Part shown: positions 17,474 to 25,410 of the stretch, in pieces
Layout of the letters: each line of letters begins with the position of its first letter
Numbering within the stretch: the stretch's first letter is position 1
NCBI RefSeq assembly: GCF_010095445.2
Contig: NZ_WFGV02000014.1
Coordinates: 1 to 64,000, forward strand
Source of the DNA: Pseudomonas sp. TNT3
GTDB lineage: Bacteria; Pseudomonadota; Gammaproteobacteria; Pseudomonadales; Pseudomonadaceae
Direction of reading: 5' to 3'
Length of the DNA: 64,000 nucleotides
Position numbers and translations under genes: made by a program
Notes under the pieces: model-generated
Told to the model about the DNA's origin: nothing
What the model saw: only the letters and a program-made list of their open reading frames with translations
The model's database searches: none

Positions 17474-18265
17474 ATGACCGACAACCCGACTTCACCCGAC
17501 ACCCCTGCTGAACAAGAGGCACCGCCGGCGGTTGAGCTGCCGTGGGCGGATGTGCACGTCGAGCACCAGAAAATGCTCCGCCTGGCGCCGTTGCAGACCG
17601 ATCGCAACACCGGTGGACGCCCGCTGCGCTTTGTCGAATTCGGTTACGCCGAACGCCACGACAAGGAGCGCAGCCTGATGCGCATGACCATCACCCTGCC
17701 CGGTCAGCGCGTGCGCAAGGAACAGAATCATCTGGATGTGTGGGTCGATCACGTCGACAAAACCGTGGGTTTCGGGCCGGACAGCGGCTTGCAGATTGAA
17801 CCGATGAACCGTGGCATCGGCCGTTTCATGGCCGCCCACGCAATTAACTGGGCCAAAAAACGCTGGTCTGGCTACACCGTCGAAGGCTCGGACCTGAACA
17901 ACAAGGACGCGTTGAACGAAGACACTCGCTTGCGTCGCGACCACTTTCTGAAGAGCCACGGTTTTGAAGTGGTGTACGCCGATGCCCAGCATCTAAAGGG
18001 CAGCGTCAAAGACGCGCGGGTCGGTGACCTGAAAGCAGACTGGAACCGCGAAAAGCTTCAGGTGGTGGAAATTATCGAAGCGGCGCACATGCTTCAGCAA
18101 GCCGAGCACAACCTGGCCGAGCAGGAAGTGAAACTCAAGAAACACGAAGAAAAAGTCAGCAAGTACATGCGTGAAGACGCGGCGCTGCGGTTCACCATTA
18201 CGTGTTTGGTGGCGTTCGCGATGTTTCAGGCGGGGTTGTTGATCTGGATTGCTACGCAGCGGTGA
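17474..18265 (+). CDS. Tail-anchored protein with GNAT-like domain and coiled coil
   Basis: 263 residues of a family I cannot name. Residues about 50-170 look like a GNAT fold: strand-rich start, MNRGIGRFMAAHAINWAKKR (111-130) resembling the acetyl-CoA loop R-x-G-I-G-R, and RRDHFLKSHGFEVVYADAQ (154-172) resembling motif B. Residues about 196-232 are charged and helical, a likely coiled coil, and 240-260 form one C-terminal membrane helix (ITCLVAFAMFQAGLLIWIA). No signal peptide, so the GNAT-like part should face the cytoplasm. Ribosome site AGGATC. It stands between the hydrolase and prmB without an obvious partner. Confidence 0.75.
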   Translation: MTDNPTSPDTPAEQEAPPAVELPWADVHVEHQKMLRLAPLQTDRNTGGRPLRFVEFGYAERHDKERSLMRMTITLPGQRVRKEQNHLDVWVDHVDKTVGFGPDSGLQIEPMNRGIGRFMAAHAINWAKKRWSGYTVEGSDLNNKDALNEDTRLRRDHFLKSHGFEVVYADAQHLKGSVKDARVGDLKADWNREKLQVVEIIEAAHMLQQAEHNLAEQEVKLKKHEEKVSKYMREDAALRFTITCLVAFAMFQAGLLIWIATQR

Positions 18266-18322
18266 TGAATTTTTTGGCGTGCAGGTTTTTTGCGGCACGT
18301 GGGTTCTGTGGCAAGGGGATTT

Positions 18323-18425
18323 CGTGGCGAGGGGATTTATCCCCGTTGGGTCGCGTAGCGGCCCCCTTATCCCTGAAGGGACTGCTTCGCAGTCCAACGG
18401 GGATAAATCCCCTCCTACTCGCCAC
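18323..18425. repeat. Inverted repeat (GTGGCGAGGGGATTTATCCCC type)
   Basis: Arms GTGGCGAGGGGATTTATCCC and a reverse complement carrying a short insertion near the right end. An almost identical element is at 45883. Each arm is itself a hairpin, as in REP sequences. It lies between convergent genes (the GNAT-like gene and prmB). Confidence 0.85.
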
Positions 18426-18467
18426 GAAACCTGCTCACCACAAAACCTGCTCACCCATTAATCAAAG

Positions 18468-19376
18468 TCAGACGCGGGAGGCGAACACTGCCTGATGATT
18501 GCGGCACTGCTCTGCCGTCAGCATGAACACCCCATGCCCACCGCGTTCGAAATCAAGCCAGGCAAAATCGACTTCCGGGTACAGTGCCTCGACGTGAACC
18601 TGGCTGTTACCCACCTCGACAATCAGCAAACCCTTCTCGGTCAGATGATTCGCGGCTTCGGCGAGCATGCGACGTACCAGGTTCAAACCATCGTCACCGC
18701 AGGCCAGGCCCAGTTCCGGTTCGTGCTGGTACTCGTCCGGCATGTCGGCAAAATCCTCCGCATCGACGTAAGGCGGGTTTGACACGATCAGGTCGAAACG
18801 CTGACCCGGCAACCCGTCAAAACCATCGCCCTGCACCGTGTACACACGTTCATCCACGCCATGACGCTCAATGTTCTGGTTGGCGACTTCAAGCGCTTCG
18901 AAAGACAGATCGGCCAATACCACTTCGGCGTTCTGGAATTCATACGCACAGGCGATGCCGATGCAGCCGGAGCCGGTGCACAGGTCCAGAATGCGTGCGG
19001 GCTCGGCGGCCAGCCAGGGTTCGAAACGTTTTTCGATCAGCTCGCCAATCGGCGAACGGGGGATCAACACGCGTTCGTCGACGATGAACGACATGCCGCA
19101 GAACCAGGCCTCGCCCAGCAGGTAGGCGGTCGGTATGCGCTCTTCGATACGACGCTTGAGTAAACGCTGCAGGTTGACCAACTCATCGTCTTCCAGCGCG
19201 CAATCAAGGTAGCTATCAGCCATTTCCCACGGCAAGTGCAAGGCACCCAACACCAGTTGACGGGCTTCGTCCCAGGCGTTGTCGGTCCCATGGCCGAAAA
19301 AAAGATCCTCCCCATGGAAGCGGCTGACGGCCCAACGAATATGGTCTCGCAGGGTACGAAGTCGGGAAGTGATCAC
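18468..19376 (-). CDS. prmB: Ribosomal protein L3 glutamine N5-methyltransferase
   Basis: 302 residues starting at GTG (19376) with TGGAG upstream. The SAM-binding motif [10 protein letters not shown] (131-140) and the catalytic NPPY (200-203) identify an N5-glutamine methyltransferase. The N-terminal helical domain and the length separate PrmB from PrmC, which targets release factors and is shorter. PrmB methylates ribosomal protein L3. prmB near aroC is a common arrangement in Pseudomonas, here split by two plus-strand genes. Confidence 0.95.
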   Translation of the reverse strand: MITSRLRTLRDHIRWAVSRFHGEDLFFGHGTDNAWDEARQLVLGALHLPWEMADSYLDCALEDDELVNLQRLLKRRIEERIPTAYLLGEAWFCGMSFIVDERVLIPRSPIGELIEKRFEPWLAAEPARILDLCTGSGCIGIACAYEFQNAEVVLADLSFEALEVANQNIERHGVDERVYTVQGDGFDGLPGQRFDLIVSNPPYVDAEDFADMPDEYQHEPELGLACGDDGLNLVRRMLAEAANHLTEKGLLIVEVGNSQVHVEALYPEVDFAWLDFERGGHGVFMLTAEQCRNHQAVFASRV

Positions 19377-19615
19377 GGGGGCAAACTCCAGAAAAAACGA
19401 CTGGCGATTCTACCAGCCAAAACGCATCACGACGACGCCGTAAAAATACAGGGGCAGTTGTAGGATATTTCTGTTTTTCTGGTCTGCTATTGAACAATAC
19501 GAGCCACTTGACAAGGCTGCGAGCCAATAACGACGGCCTCTACGATGGTAGCGATTCACAGAAGCGCTCAGCCAGAGGACAATGTCGCAAAAGCCCCACC
19601 CGAAGGAGCCCCAGA

Positions 19616-20206
19616 ATGTCCGTTCCAAAAACGATGTTTCAACTCAGCGGCCGCGGTTATGCAGCAGCCAATCTGAGTCACGCGACGCTTGTGATCATCG
19701 ATGCCCAGAAAGAATACCTCAGTGGCCCGTTGGCCCTGGTCGGCATGGATGCTGCCGTCGCGAACATCAAGCAACTGGTCGCCGCTGCCCGTGCAGCCGG
19801 TCGGCCGATCGTGCATGTCCGCCATCTCGGCACTGTCGGTGGGTTGTTCGACCCGCAGGGCGAGCGCGGCGAGTTCATCCCCGGGCTGGAGCCACAGGCC
19901 GACGAAACGATCATCGGCAAATTGCTGCCAAGTGCCTTCCACGGTACGGAACTGCTGGATCGCCTGCAGAACCTGGGGTCGCTGGACCTGATCGTCTGCG
20001 GCTTCATGAGTCACTCGAGTGTGAGCACTACCGTACGTGCGGCGAAAAACCTGGGCTTTCGTTGTACCCTCGTTGAAGACGCCTGCGCCACCCGTGATCT
20101 ACCCTACAAGGGAGGAGTGCTCAGCGCCGAACATGTGCAGCAGACCGAGATGGCGATCATGGCGGACAACTTCGCCACCCTCGCGCTGACGCACGAACTG
20201 ATTTGA
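19616..20206 (+). CDS. Isochorismatase-family protein with Ser in place of catalytic Cys
   Basis: 196 residues from the ATG at 19616 with GAAGGAG upstream. The fold is that of cysteine hydrolases: LVIIDAQKEY supplies Asp29, IIGKLLPSAF supplies Lys102. The nucleophile stretch usually reads G-F-M-[TS]-H-x-C-V-S-T-T; here it is GFMSHSSVSTTVRAA with Ser135 (codon AGT) where Cys is expected. Loss of Cys should abolish the standard amidase reaction, although true isochorismatases of this fold do work without the Cys. Substrate unknown. It diverges from prmB. Confidence 0.85.
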   Translation: MSVPKTMFQLSGRGYAAANLSHATLVIIDAQKEYLSGPLALVGMDAAVANIKQLVAAARAAGRPIVHVRHLGTVGGLFDPQGERGEFIPGLEPQADETIIGKLLPSAFHGTELLDRLQNLGSLDLIVCGFMSHSSVSTTVRAAKNLGFRCTLVEDACATRDLPYKGGVLSAEHVQQTEMAIMADNFATLALTHELI

Positions 20207-20337
20207 TCCACGCTCGATGAGCGGCCAACATCGCCGCTCATCCGCAAAAGCCTCTCATTACCTGTAATTGTCTTAGCCTCAGGAACATCCCGGACAACTC
20301 CCGGTCGAAGGGCCGATACCCATTGAGGAAGGTCGGA

Positions 20338-20658
20338 ATGAAGTTATCCGATGGTTTTGACGCTCGCCGCTTGCGGCCCAAAGGCCAAAGCAACTGGCGT
20401 TTTCGATTCGGCGCAGCGTTTGCGGCGTTGCTTGCCATGTGCGGCGTGTTACTCGCCATGGCCGGTGCAGCGAGCCTGCTCGGCCGTCCGCCGGCACTCG
20501 GCGAACTGAATGCAAGTCCGCTGGGGTCGGCAATCATCCTGGCGGTAGGCCTGTTCGTGCTGTACATCGGTGTCTGGCTGTGGCGCCGATGCCGGCGTCG
20601 CTCTCGCCAGTCCCGTGAACTCAACATGTCCCCGCACTTGATGAAAAAACACGATTGA
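20338..20658 (+). CDS. Small inner-membrane protein of unknown function
   Basis: 106 residues from the ATG at 20338, preceded by GAGGAAGG. Two membrane helices (about 29-49, AAFAALLAMCGVLLAMAGAAS, and about 68-86, AIILAVGLFVLYIGVWLW) are separated by a short loop. Flanking arginine clusters suggest both termini are cytoplasmic. No family recognised. A terminator follows directly, so it forms a single-gene unit. Confidence 0.75.
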   Translation: MKLSDGFDARRLRPKGQSNWRFRFGAAFAALLAMCGVLLAMAGAASLLGRPPALGELNASPLGSAIILAVGLFVLYIGVWLWRRCRRRSRQSRELNMSPHLMKKHD

Positions 20659-20660
20659 AT

Positions 20661-20694
20661 TGAAGGCCCGACCTGACGGCGGGCCTTCATTTGT
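20661..20694 (+). terminator. Rho-independent terminator
   Basis: Nine-base GC-rich stem GAAGGCCCG/CGGGCCTTC followed by ATTTGT, immediately after the small membrane-protein gene. Confidence 0.8.
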
Positions 20695-20745
20695 ATGGCT
20701 GAAGCCTGGACTTGGGTAAACTGGCCGCCCTTCGCGGAGGCTGAC

Positions 20746-21303
20746 ATGCAAGACGACGATTTTTCCCTGTTCAAAAGTGCGATCCAAGGCGTCAAGCCGA
20801 TCAAGCACGATCGCGCCGAAACCGGCAAACCCAAAGCCGACCGCGCGCAAATTGCCAAACTGCGTCAGGCCGCCACCGTGCGCACCGATGCCACCACCGT
20901 TGACGGGCTCTCCGATCAGTTCGTGATCGACGTCGGGCCGGAAGACGAGCTGATGTGGGCCCGGGACGGCGTGCAGGAAAGCCAGATGCGCAAGCTCAAG
21001 GTCGGACAGATTCCGTTCGAAGGCAGCCTCGACCTGCACGGCATGAACGTGGAAAAAGCCCGGGAAACGCTCTGGGCCTTCCTGGCAGAAGCCACCAAAT
21101 TCGAAATCCGCTGCGTGCGCGTCACCCATGGCAAAGCCGTGCGTCTGGACGGCAAGCGCCCGATGATCAAAAGTCACGTCAACACTTGGCTGCGCCAGCA
21201 TTCCCAGGTCCTTGGCTTCACCTCGTGCCAGGCCAGACATGGCGGCGCCGGGGCGGTTTACGTGATGCTCAAACGAACCATGATGGAAGGTCGCGACGAG
21301 TAG
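20746..21303 (+). CDS. Smr/MutS2 C-terminal domain protein
   Basis: 185 residues from the ATG at 20746, preceded by GCGGAGG. An acidic, disordered-looking N-terminus is followed by a C-terminal Smr domain: SLDLHGMNVEKARETLWAFL (LDxHG motif), RVTHGKAV (THGxG-like) and ARHGGAGAVYVMLKR. Stand-alone Smr proteins are endonuclease-like and in enterobacteria (SmrB) rescue collided ribosomes by cleaving mRNA. Whether this one does so is inference. Confidence 0.9.
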   Translation: MQDDDFSLFKSAIQGVKPIKHDRAETGKPKADRAQIAKLRQAATVRTDATTVDGLSDQFVIDVGPEDELMWARDGVQESQMRKLKVGQIPFEGSLDLHGMNVEKARETLWAFLAEATKFEIRCVRVTHGKAVRLDGKRPMIKSHVNTWLRQHSQVLGFTSCQARHGGAGAVYVMLKRTMMEGRDE

Positions 21304-21370
21304 CGCTGTCGCTTCACGCGCGTTTCTGGCTGTTGTTGTCTTTCGTCAACGTGATGAGTAGGCTTTGAAA

Positions 21371-21388
21371 CCTCAATATTGCTTGAGC
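21371..21388. promoter_or_regulatory. Candidate SoxR box before soxR
   Basis: CCTCAATATTGCTTGAGC matches the SoxR operator dyad (CCTCAA-N6-TTGAGG) at 11 of the 12 conserved half-site positions. It ends nine bases before the soxR ATG. A TTGAAA that could be a -35 element abuts it on the left, with a long spacer as usual for MerR-family promoters. The position suggests autoregulation. Confidence 0.7.
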
Positions 21389-21397
21389 TCAACAGCC

Positions 21398-21874
21398 ATG
21401 AAGGAAAAAGTCACCGACCTTCAAAATCTAAGCGTGGGCCAAGTCGCAAAACGCAGTGGCTTGTCTGTTTCCACGCTGCATTTTTATGAGTCCAAAGGCT
21501 TGTTAGGGTCTAAGCGCACAGCCGGCAATCATCGGGTCTACGCTCGCGGCACGCTTCGTCGGATCGCGATTATTCGAATAGCGCAAGCCAGCGGGATTTC
21601 ACTGGCGGAGATCAAGACAGCGCTTGAACCCATTCCCCATGATCGCAAAGCTTCAGCCAAGGAATGGGAAACGGTATCGAAAGCGTGGGCTTCCTCTCTG
21701 AAACGACGGATCGAGCAACTGACCAGGCTGTCCACCAGCCTTGAAGGTTGCATCGGTTGCGGCTGCCTGACCATGGGTGCATGCCCGTTGCTCAATCCAC
21801 AGGATTTGCTGGGCGAAACCGACTCGGGCCCGGTGATTTTTGACCAGGCACTAGAGAAAACACTGGAAACATGA
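21398..21874 (+). CDS. soxR: Redox-sensitive transcriptional regulator SoxR
   Basis: 158 residues from the ATG at 21398. MerR-type DNA-binding domain (LSVGQVAKRSGLSVSTLHFY, ESKGLL), a dimerisation helix with SAKEW, then the [2Fe-2S] cluster cysteines C118-x2-C121-x-C123-x5-C129 (CIGCGC, then C before PLLNP), one residue off the E. coli numbering. SoxR senses redox-cycling compounds. No soxS is present, as expected in Pseudomonas, where SoxR acts directly on efflux and oxidoreductase genes. It lies between smr and folE together with an integrase remnant, so it may have come in with that element. Confidence 0.95.
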   Translation: MKEKVTDLQNLSVGQVAKRSGLSVSTLHFYESKGLLGSKRTAGNHRVYARGTLRRIAIIRIAQASGISLAEIKTALEPIPHDRKASAKEWETVSKAWASSLKRRIEQLTRLSTSLEGCIGCGCLTMGACPLLNPQDLLGETDSGPVIFDQALEKTLET

Positions 21875-21920
21875 TCAGCGCCCCTCCCCGTCATGAGGCC
21901 AGCACAACTGCAAACCCTTC

Positions 21921-22182
21921 ATGACGGCAGTGCTCGCTCTGAACATCAGAGCCAGACGGCAATACAACTGCCGGCACACTTACGCTACCATGTGCCCAAT
22001 GACAGGCATGAACCTCGGGTTCATTGCGAATCAGCTCGGCCACAGCGTGCAAATGCTGCTGACGACTTATAACCGGCGGTCGACTCCAGACAAGACTGAA
22101 GCGGAGCCGGGAAGCTGGAGCAACGCCTGATTGGTACAAAATTGGTACAGACAGAAACCGTACCCCTCTAGAACCTATACGG
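21921..22182 (+). pseudogene. C-terminal remnant of a tyrosine recombinase (phage-type integrase)
   Basis: The frame at 21921-22130 contains YNCRHTYATMCPMTGMNLGF and IANQLGHSVQMLLTTYNR. These carry the R-H-x-x-Y...LGH...TY boxes of tyrosine recombinases, including the catalytic Arg, second His and Tyr. Everything N-terminal is missing. After the stop at 22130 another frame gives LIGTKLVQ, which matches the usual end of this integrase type, so a frameshift also separates the tail. It is a decayed fragment with no start signal of its own. Confidence 0.75.
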
Positions 22183-22193
22183 AATAAAGCTCT

Positions 22194-22739
22194 GTGACAT
22201 TGGAACAGAATTACACCGCGATTCTCGGCCAATTGGGCGAGGACGTCTCCCGCGAGGGCCTGCTCGACACGCCAAAGCGTGCCGCCAAAGCCATGCAGTA
22301 CCTCTGCCGCGGCTATGAACAAACGCTGGAAGAAGTCACCAACGGTGCCTTGTTCAGCTCCGATAACAGCGAAATGGTGCTGGTGAAGGACATCGAGCTC
22401 TACTCGTTGTGCGAACACCACCTGCTGCCGTTTATCGGCAAGGCCCACGTCGCCTACATCCCGAGCGGCAAAGTACTGGGGCTCTCGAAAGTCGCGCGGA
22501 TTGTCGATATGTACGCCCGTCGCCTGCAGATCCAGGAAAACCTCAGCCGTCAGATCGCTGATGCCGTGCAGGAAGTCACCGGCGCCCTGGGCGTTGCCGT
22601 GGTGATCGAAGCCAAGCACATGTGCATGATGATGCGCGGTGTGGAGAAACAGAATTCGTCGATGATCACTTCGGTGATGCTGGGTGAGTTCCGCGAAAAC
22701 GCGGCGACCCGCAGCGAGTTTCTCAGCTTGATCAAGTAA
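22194..22739 (+). CDS. folE: GTP cyclohydrolase I
   Basis: 181 residues from GTG at 22194 ([20 protein letters not shown]). Zinc ligands C73 and H76 ([10 protein letters not shown]) and C144 ([10 protein letters not shown]) are in place, as are [16 protein letters not shown] and the C-terminal SRSEFL-like end. It converts GTP to 7,8-dihydroneopterin triphosphate, the first step of folate synthesis. The start is GTG with GGAATAAAG upstream. A terminator follows. Confidence 0.96.
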   Translation: MTLEQNYTAILGQLGEDVSREGLLDTPKRAAKAMQYLCRGYEQTLEEVTNGALFSSDNSEMVLVKDIELYSLCEHHLLPFIGKAHVAYIPSGKVLGLSKVARIVDMYARRLQIQENLSRQIADAVQEVTGALGVAVVIEAKHMCMMMRGVEKQNSSMITSVMLGEFRENAATRSEFLSLIK

Positions 22740-22755
22740 TTCGCAGCACGAAAAT

Positions 22756-22782
22756 AACCGGCATTTATCGCCGGTTTTTTTT
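22756..22782 (+). terminator. Rho-independent terminator of folE
   Basis: Stem AACCGGC/GCCGGTT with a seven-base loop and a run of eight T. Confidence 0.9.
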
Positions 22783-22841
22783 CGCCTGTGAAAAATCAGG
22801 TAAGCTGCGCGCCTTCCGCTTGCCCCTGTGAGGCTTATACC

Positions 22842-23213
22842 GTGTTCGTAAAAGCGCTTCGTGTCGGCCTAGGCCAACTGATCATCTTCATCGACTTCAT
22901 CACTCGCCCCGGCAAAAAACAGCGCCCGGCCGAAGTTCAGGCTCAGGTCAACACCGCAGCCAAGGGCCTGACCCTGTATCAATTCCACGCGTGCCCGTTC
23001 TGCGTAAAAACCCGCCGCACCTTGCGCCGCCTGAATGTTCCGGTCGCATTGCGCGACGCAAAGAACAACGAACAGGATCGCCAGACGCTGCTGGAACAGG
23101 GCGGCAAGGTCAAAGTGCCGTGCCTGCGCATTGAAGAGAATGGCCAGACCACCTGGATGTATGAGTCCAAGGTGATCATTGATTATCTGGACAAGCGGTT
23201 TGCGGCGGCTTGA
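22842..23213 (+). CDS. Membrane-linked glutaredoxin/GST N-terminal domain protein
   Basis: 123 residues from GTG at 22842. A hydrophobic N-terminal helix (VGLGQLIIFIDFI) precedes a thioredoxin-fold domain with the redox motif HACPFCVKTRR (CPFC at about 47-50), KVPCLRI with the cis-proline region, and a C-terminal YESKVIIDYLDKRF typical of GST N-terminal domains. It is probably a glutathione-dependent oxidoreductase tethered to the membrane. The GTG start gives the conserved MFVKALRVGLGQL N-terminus; codons upstream to 22788 overlap the folE terminator. Confidence 0.87.
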   Translation: MFVKALRVGLGQLIIFIDFITRPGKKQRPAEVQAQVNTAAKGLTLYQFHACPFCVKTRRTLRRLNVPVALRDAKNNEQDRQTLLEQGGKVKVPCLRIEENGQTTWMYESKVIIDYLDKRFAAA

Positions 23214-23239
23214 TGTATATGCGGTGCGCTGACTGACGC

Positions 23240-23314
23240 CATCGCCAGCAGGCTGGCTCCCACAGGTTTTGTGAGCGCCGCTAATCCACTGTGGGAGCCA
23301 GCCTGCTGGCGATG
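23240..23314. repeat. REPIN (CATCGCCAGCAGGCTGGCTCC type)
   Basis: Perfect facing arms of 25 bp, CATCGCCAGCAGGCTGGCTC and onward, around a 25-base spacer. The same arm recurs at 25078. Confidence 0.9.
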
Positions 23315-23339
23315 AGGACAGCCCAGTCACCGCTGATTA

Positions 23340-23366
23340 AAAAACCGGCCCCAGAGCCGGTTTATT
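23340..23366. terminator. Bidirectional terminator
   Basis: Stem AAACCGGC/GCCGGTTT with A-tract on the left and T-rich right side, between the convergent glutaredoxin-like and aminotransferase genes. Confidence 0.8.
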
Positions 23367-23372
23367 TGTATT

Positions 23373-24539
23373 TCAGGCAACTTTTTCTATCAGCGCCTGG
23401 CGCACTACCCCCGCCAAACGCTTGAGCCCTTCATCCAGCCGTGCCGGATCGATATGGCTGAAGTTCAGCCGCAAATGCCCCGGATGATTATCCGGTTCAG
23501 GGAAAAACGGCTCCCCCGGCATGAACGCCACATCAGCCGCCAGCGCGTTCTTGAGCAACGTACGGGTGTCCAGCGGTTGCTTGAGCGTCAGCCAGAAAAA
23601 CAACCCGCCCTGCGGCACACTCCAGTCTGCCAGATCGGAAAAATGGGTTTCCAGAGCCAATTGGAATGCATCCCTTCGAACCCGATAGAAGTCCCGCAGC
23701 TCGCTCAAATGGTGCTGGAATTTCTCGGTGCCGATCCATTGCAATGCCTGCCACTGCCCTACCCGATTGGTGTGCAGGTCAGCCGATTGCTTGAGTTTCA
23801 ACAAGTGCGGGAACAGATCCGGGCTGGCAATCAGGTAACCGACACGCAACCCCGGCAGAAGGGTTTTCGACACGGTACCGGTATAGATCCAGCTGCTTTT
23901 CTTCAAACGACTGACAATCGGTGTGGCGCTACCACCATCGAAAGTCAGCTCACGGTACGGCTCGTCTTCAATTAGCGTGACGGCGAATTCATCGAGCAAC
24001 GCCGCCACGGCATCACGCTTGGCTTCGCTGTAGCGAACCGCTGAAGGATTCTGGAACGTCGGGATCAGGTAGATGAAAGCCGGACGGTGTTTTTCCAGAC
24101 GGCTGCGCAACGTCGCCAGGTTGGGACCATCGGCTTCCAGCGGAACCGTGATGCAGTCTGCCCCGAACAGCTGAAAGATCTGCAGTGCGGCCAGGTAGGT
24201 CGGCGCTTCTAGCAGGATTTCAGTGCCTTGGTCGATGTACAGCTTGGCTGCGAGGTCCAGGGTCTGTTGCGAACCGCTGACCACCAATACCTGGCTCGCT
24301 TCGCACGGTACGCCCAAGGCGCGCGCTTGCGCAGCCAACACTTCACGCAACGCCGGCTCCCCTTCGCTCATGCCGTACTGCCCTATGGCCACCGGCATGT
24401 CGGCCCAGTCGACTTTCGGCAGCATCGCCTCGGCCGGCAAGCCGCCCGCGAACGACATCACTTCGGGGCGCTGGGCAGCAGCAAGGATTTCACGGATCAA
24501 AGAACTTTTAAGGCGCGAGACACGTTCGGAAAAAGCCAT
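23373..24539 (-). CDS. PLP-dependent aminotransferase (class I/II, 2-aminoadipate-type)
   Basis: 388 residues from MAFSERVSRLKSSLIREIL at 24539; in-frame TTG at 24578 lies within an operator palindrome and is unlikely. Fold-type I motifs: VVSGSQQTLDLAAKLYID, PTFQNPSAVRYSEAKR, LIEDEPYREL with the cofactor Asp, and YTGTVSKTLLPGLRVGYLI with the Schiff-base lysine. The N-terminus and PTFQNPSA match the LysN/ARO8 group (2-aminoadipate or aromatic transaminases) without a GntR domain. It is transcribed divergently from a MarR gene that probably controls it. Confidence 0.9.
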   Translation of the reverse strand: MAFSERVSRLKSSLIREILAAAQRPEVMSFAGGLPAEAMLPKVDWADMPVAIGQYGMSEGEPALREVLAAQARALGVPCEASQVLVVSGSQQTLDLAAKLYIDQGTEILLEAPTYLAALQIFQLFGADCITVPLEADGPNLATLRSRLEKHRPAFIYLIPTFQNPSAVRYSEAKRDAVAALLDEFAVTLIEDEPYRELTFDGGSATPIVSRLKKSSWIYTGTVSKTLLPGLRVGYLIASPDLFPHLLKLKQSADLHTNRVGQWQALQWIGTEKFQHHLSELRDFYRVRRDAFQLALETHFSDLADWSVPQGGLFFWLTLKQPLDTRTLLKNALAADVAFMPGEPFFPEPDNHPGHLRLNFSHIDPARLDEGLKRLAGVVRQALIEKVA

Positions 24540-24573
24540 GGGGATCACCGGTAGCGAGGCTTGAGGAAAATAA

Positions 24574-24630
24574 GTCAAACTGGTTGACCGAAATTACGAC
24601 ACCCCGAACGGATACGTCAATATGCTTGAC
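24574..24630. promoter_or_regulatory. Paired operator GTCAA-N5-TTGAC between aminotransferase and marR
   Basis: GTCAAACTGGTTGAC at 24574-24588 and GTCAATATGCTTGAC at 24616-24630 share identical five-base half-sites and spacing and lie 42 bp (four turns) apart. The second overlaps the ATG of the MarR gene, the first lies in the aminotransferase leader. This is the expected layout for a MarR dimer controlling both genes. Confidence 0.75.
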
Positions 24631-25065
24631 CTTAAAAATCCATCGACTCAGCAACAGGCCATGGAAGCGTTTTTCTTTGGCTATCAGGCGTTCACCGCCA
24701 AGGCTGACGAAATGCTTGAGCGGCGCGGATTGAGTCGAGTCCATCAACGGATCGTATTTTTCATCGCCCGTTATCCGAACCTGAGCGTCAAGGAACTGCT
24801 GGAACTGTTGGGTGTAACCAAACAAGCGTTGAACATGCCGCTGCGTCAATTGGTGGAAATGCACCTGGTCGACAGCGTCGCGTCCGAGACAGACAAACGT
24901 AAGCGGTTGCTGGAATTGACCGAGGATGGCGCGCGTTTTGAGCAGTCACTGCGGCGTGAGCAAGTGAAGTTGCTGGAGCGGGTGTTCGCCGAGGCTGGAG
25001 AGGCGGCGGTGGATGGGTGGCTGGCGGTGAATCTGGCGCTTGGGAAAAGTCAGACTGTTGATTGA
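24622..25065 (+). CDS. MarR-family transcriptional regulator
   Basis: 147 residues. Winged HTH: VHQRIVFFIARYPNLSVKEL, LLGVTKQALNMPLRQLVEMH and the wing SETDKRKRLLELTEDG. It is divergent from the aminotransferase with 82 bases between the starts, in which two matching palindromes lie. It is therefore the likely local repressor of that gene and of itself. The ligand is unknown, perhaps an amino acid or keto acid. Confidence 0.9.
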   Translation: MLDLKNPSTQQQAMEAFFFGYQAFTAKADEMLERRGLSRVHQRIVFFIARYPNLSVKELLELLGVTKQALNMPLRQLVEMHLVDSVASETDKRKRLLELTEDGARFEQSLRREQVKLLERVFAEAGEAAVDGWLAVNLALGKSQTVD

Positions 25066-25077
25066 CTGTTCTGGCCC

Positions 25078-25201
25078 CATCGCCAGCAGGCTGGCTCCCA
25101 CATGACCTGTGGTGGACATAATCCTGTGGGAGCCAACCGGATGGGGGCACAGTGATCCGTGGTGAACACAAATCCTGTGGGAGCCAGCCTGCTGGCGATG
25201 G
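25078..25201. repeat. Three-armed REP cluster
   Basis: Outer arms CCATCGCCAGCAGGCTGGCT and its reverse complement, with a third, decayed arm (CTGTGGGAGCCAACCGGATG) in the middle near 25124-25144 in the same orientation as the right arm. It looks like a REPIN with a duplicated arm. Confidence 0.8.
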
Positions 25202-25271
25202 GCCCTCGAAGGCCATATATCCCTATCACCAAACTTTTCGTCTACAAAATCAAAAACAATATTTGCTTTAT

Positions 25272-25281
25272 TTGTACACAA
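25272..25281. promoter_or_regulatory. Purine-cluster operator candidate 1 (TTGTACACAA)
   Basis: TTGT-AC-ACAA dyad 130 bases before the purine permease. The same TTGT-N2-ACAA pattern occurs twice between uraH and puuE. The form fits a GntR-family (FCD) operator. The rest of the 345-base gap 25066-25410 holds the REP cluster and the permease leader. Confidence 0.6.
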
Positions 25282-25410
25282 AAGCATAATCCACTTCGTG
25301 CGAGTTCCTGACCAAGCGGTCAACAAATTCGCAAGTGCCTCAAAGGACCGCTGCCGCCCTCATGGGTCCGGTCCTGGAAATAACAATAAAACTCTTGAGG
25401 AGTACTCGCT

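Noticed and set aside
21921..22130. Reading the 69-codon integrase-like frame as a functional small gene
   Set aside because: It lacks a ribosome site and the N-terminal two thirds of any recombinase, and the family C-terminus continues in another frame.
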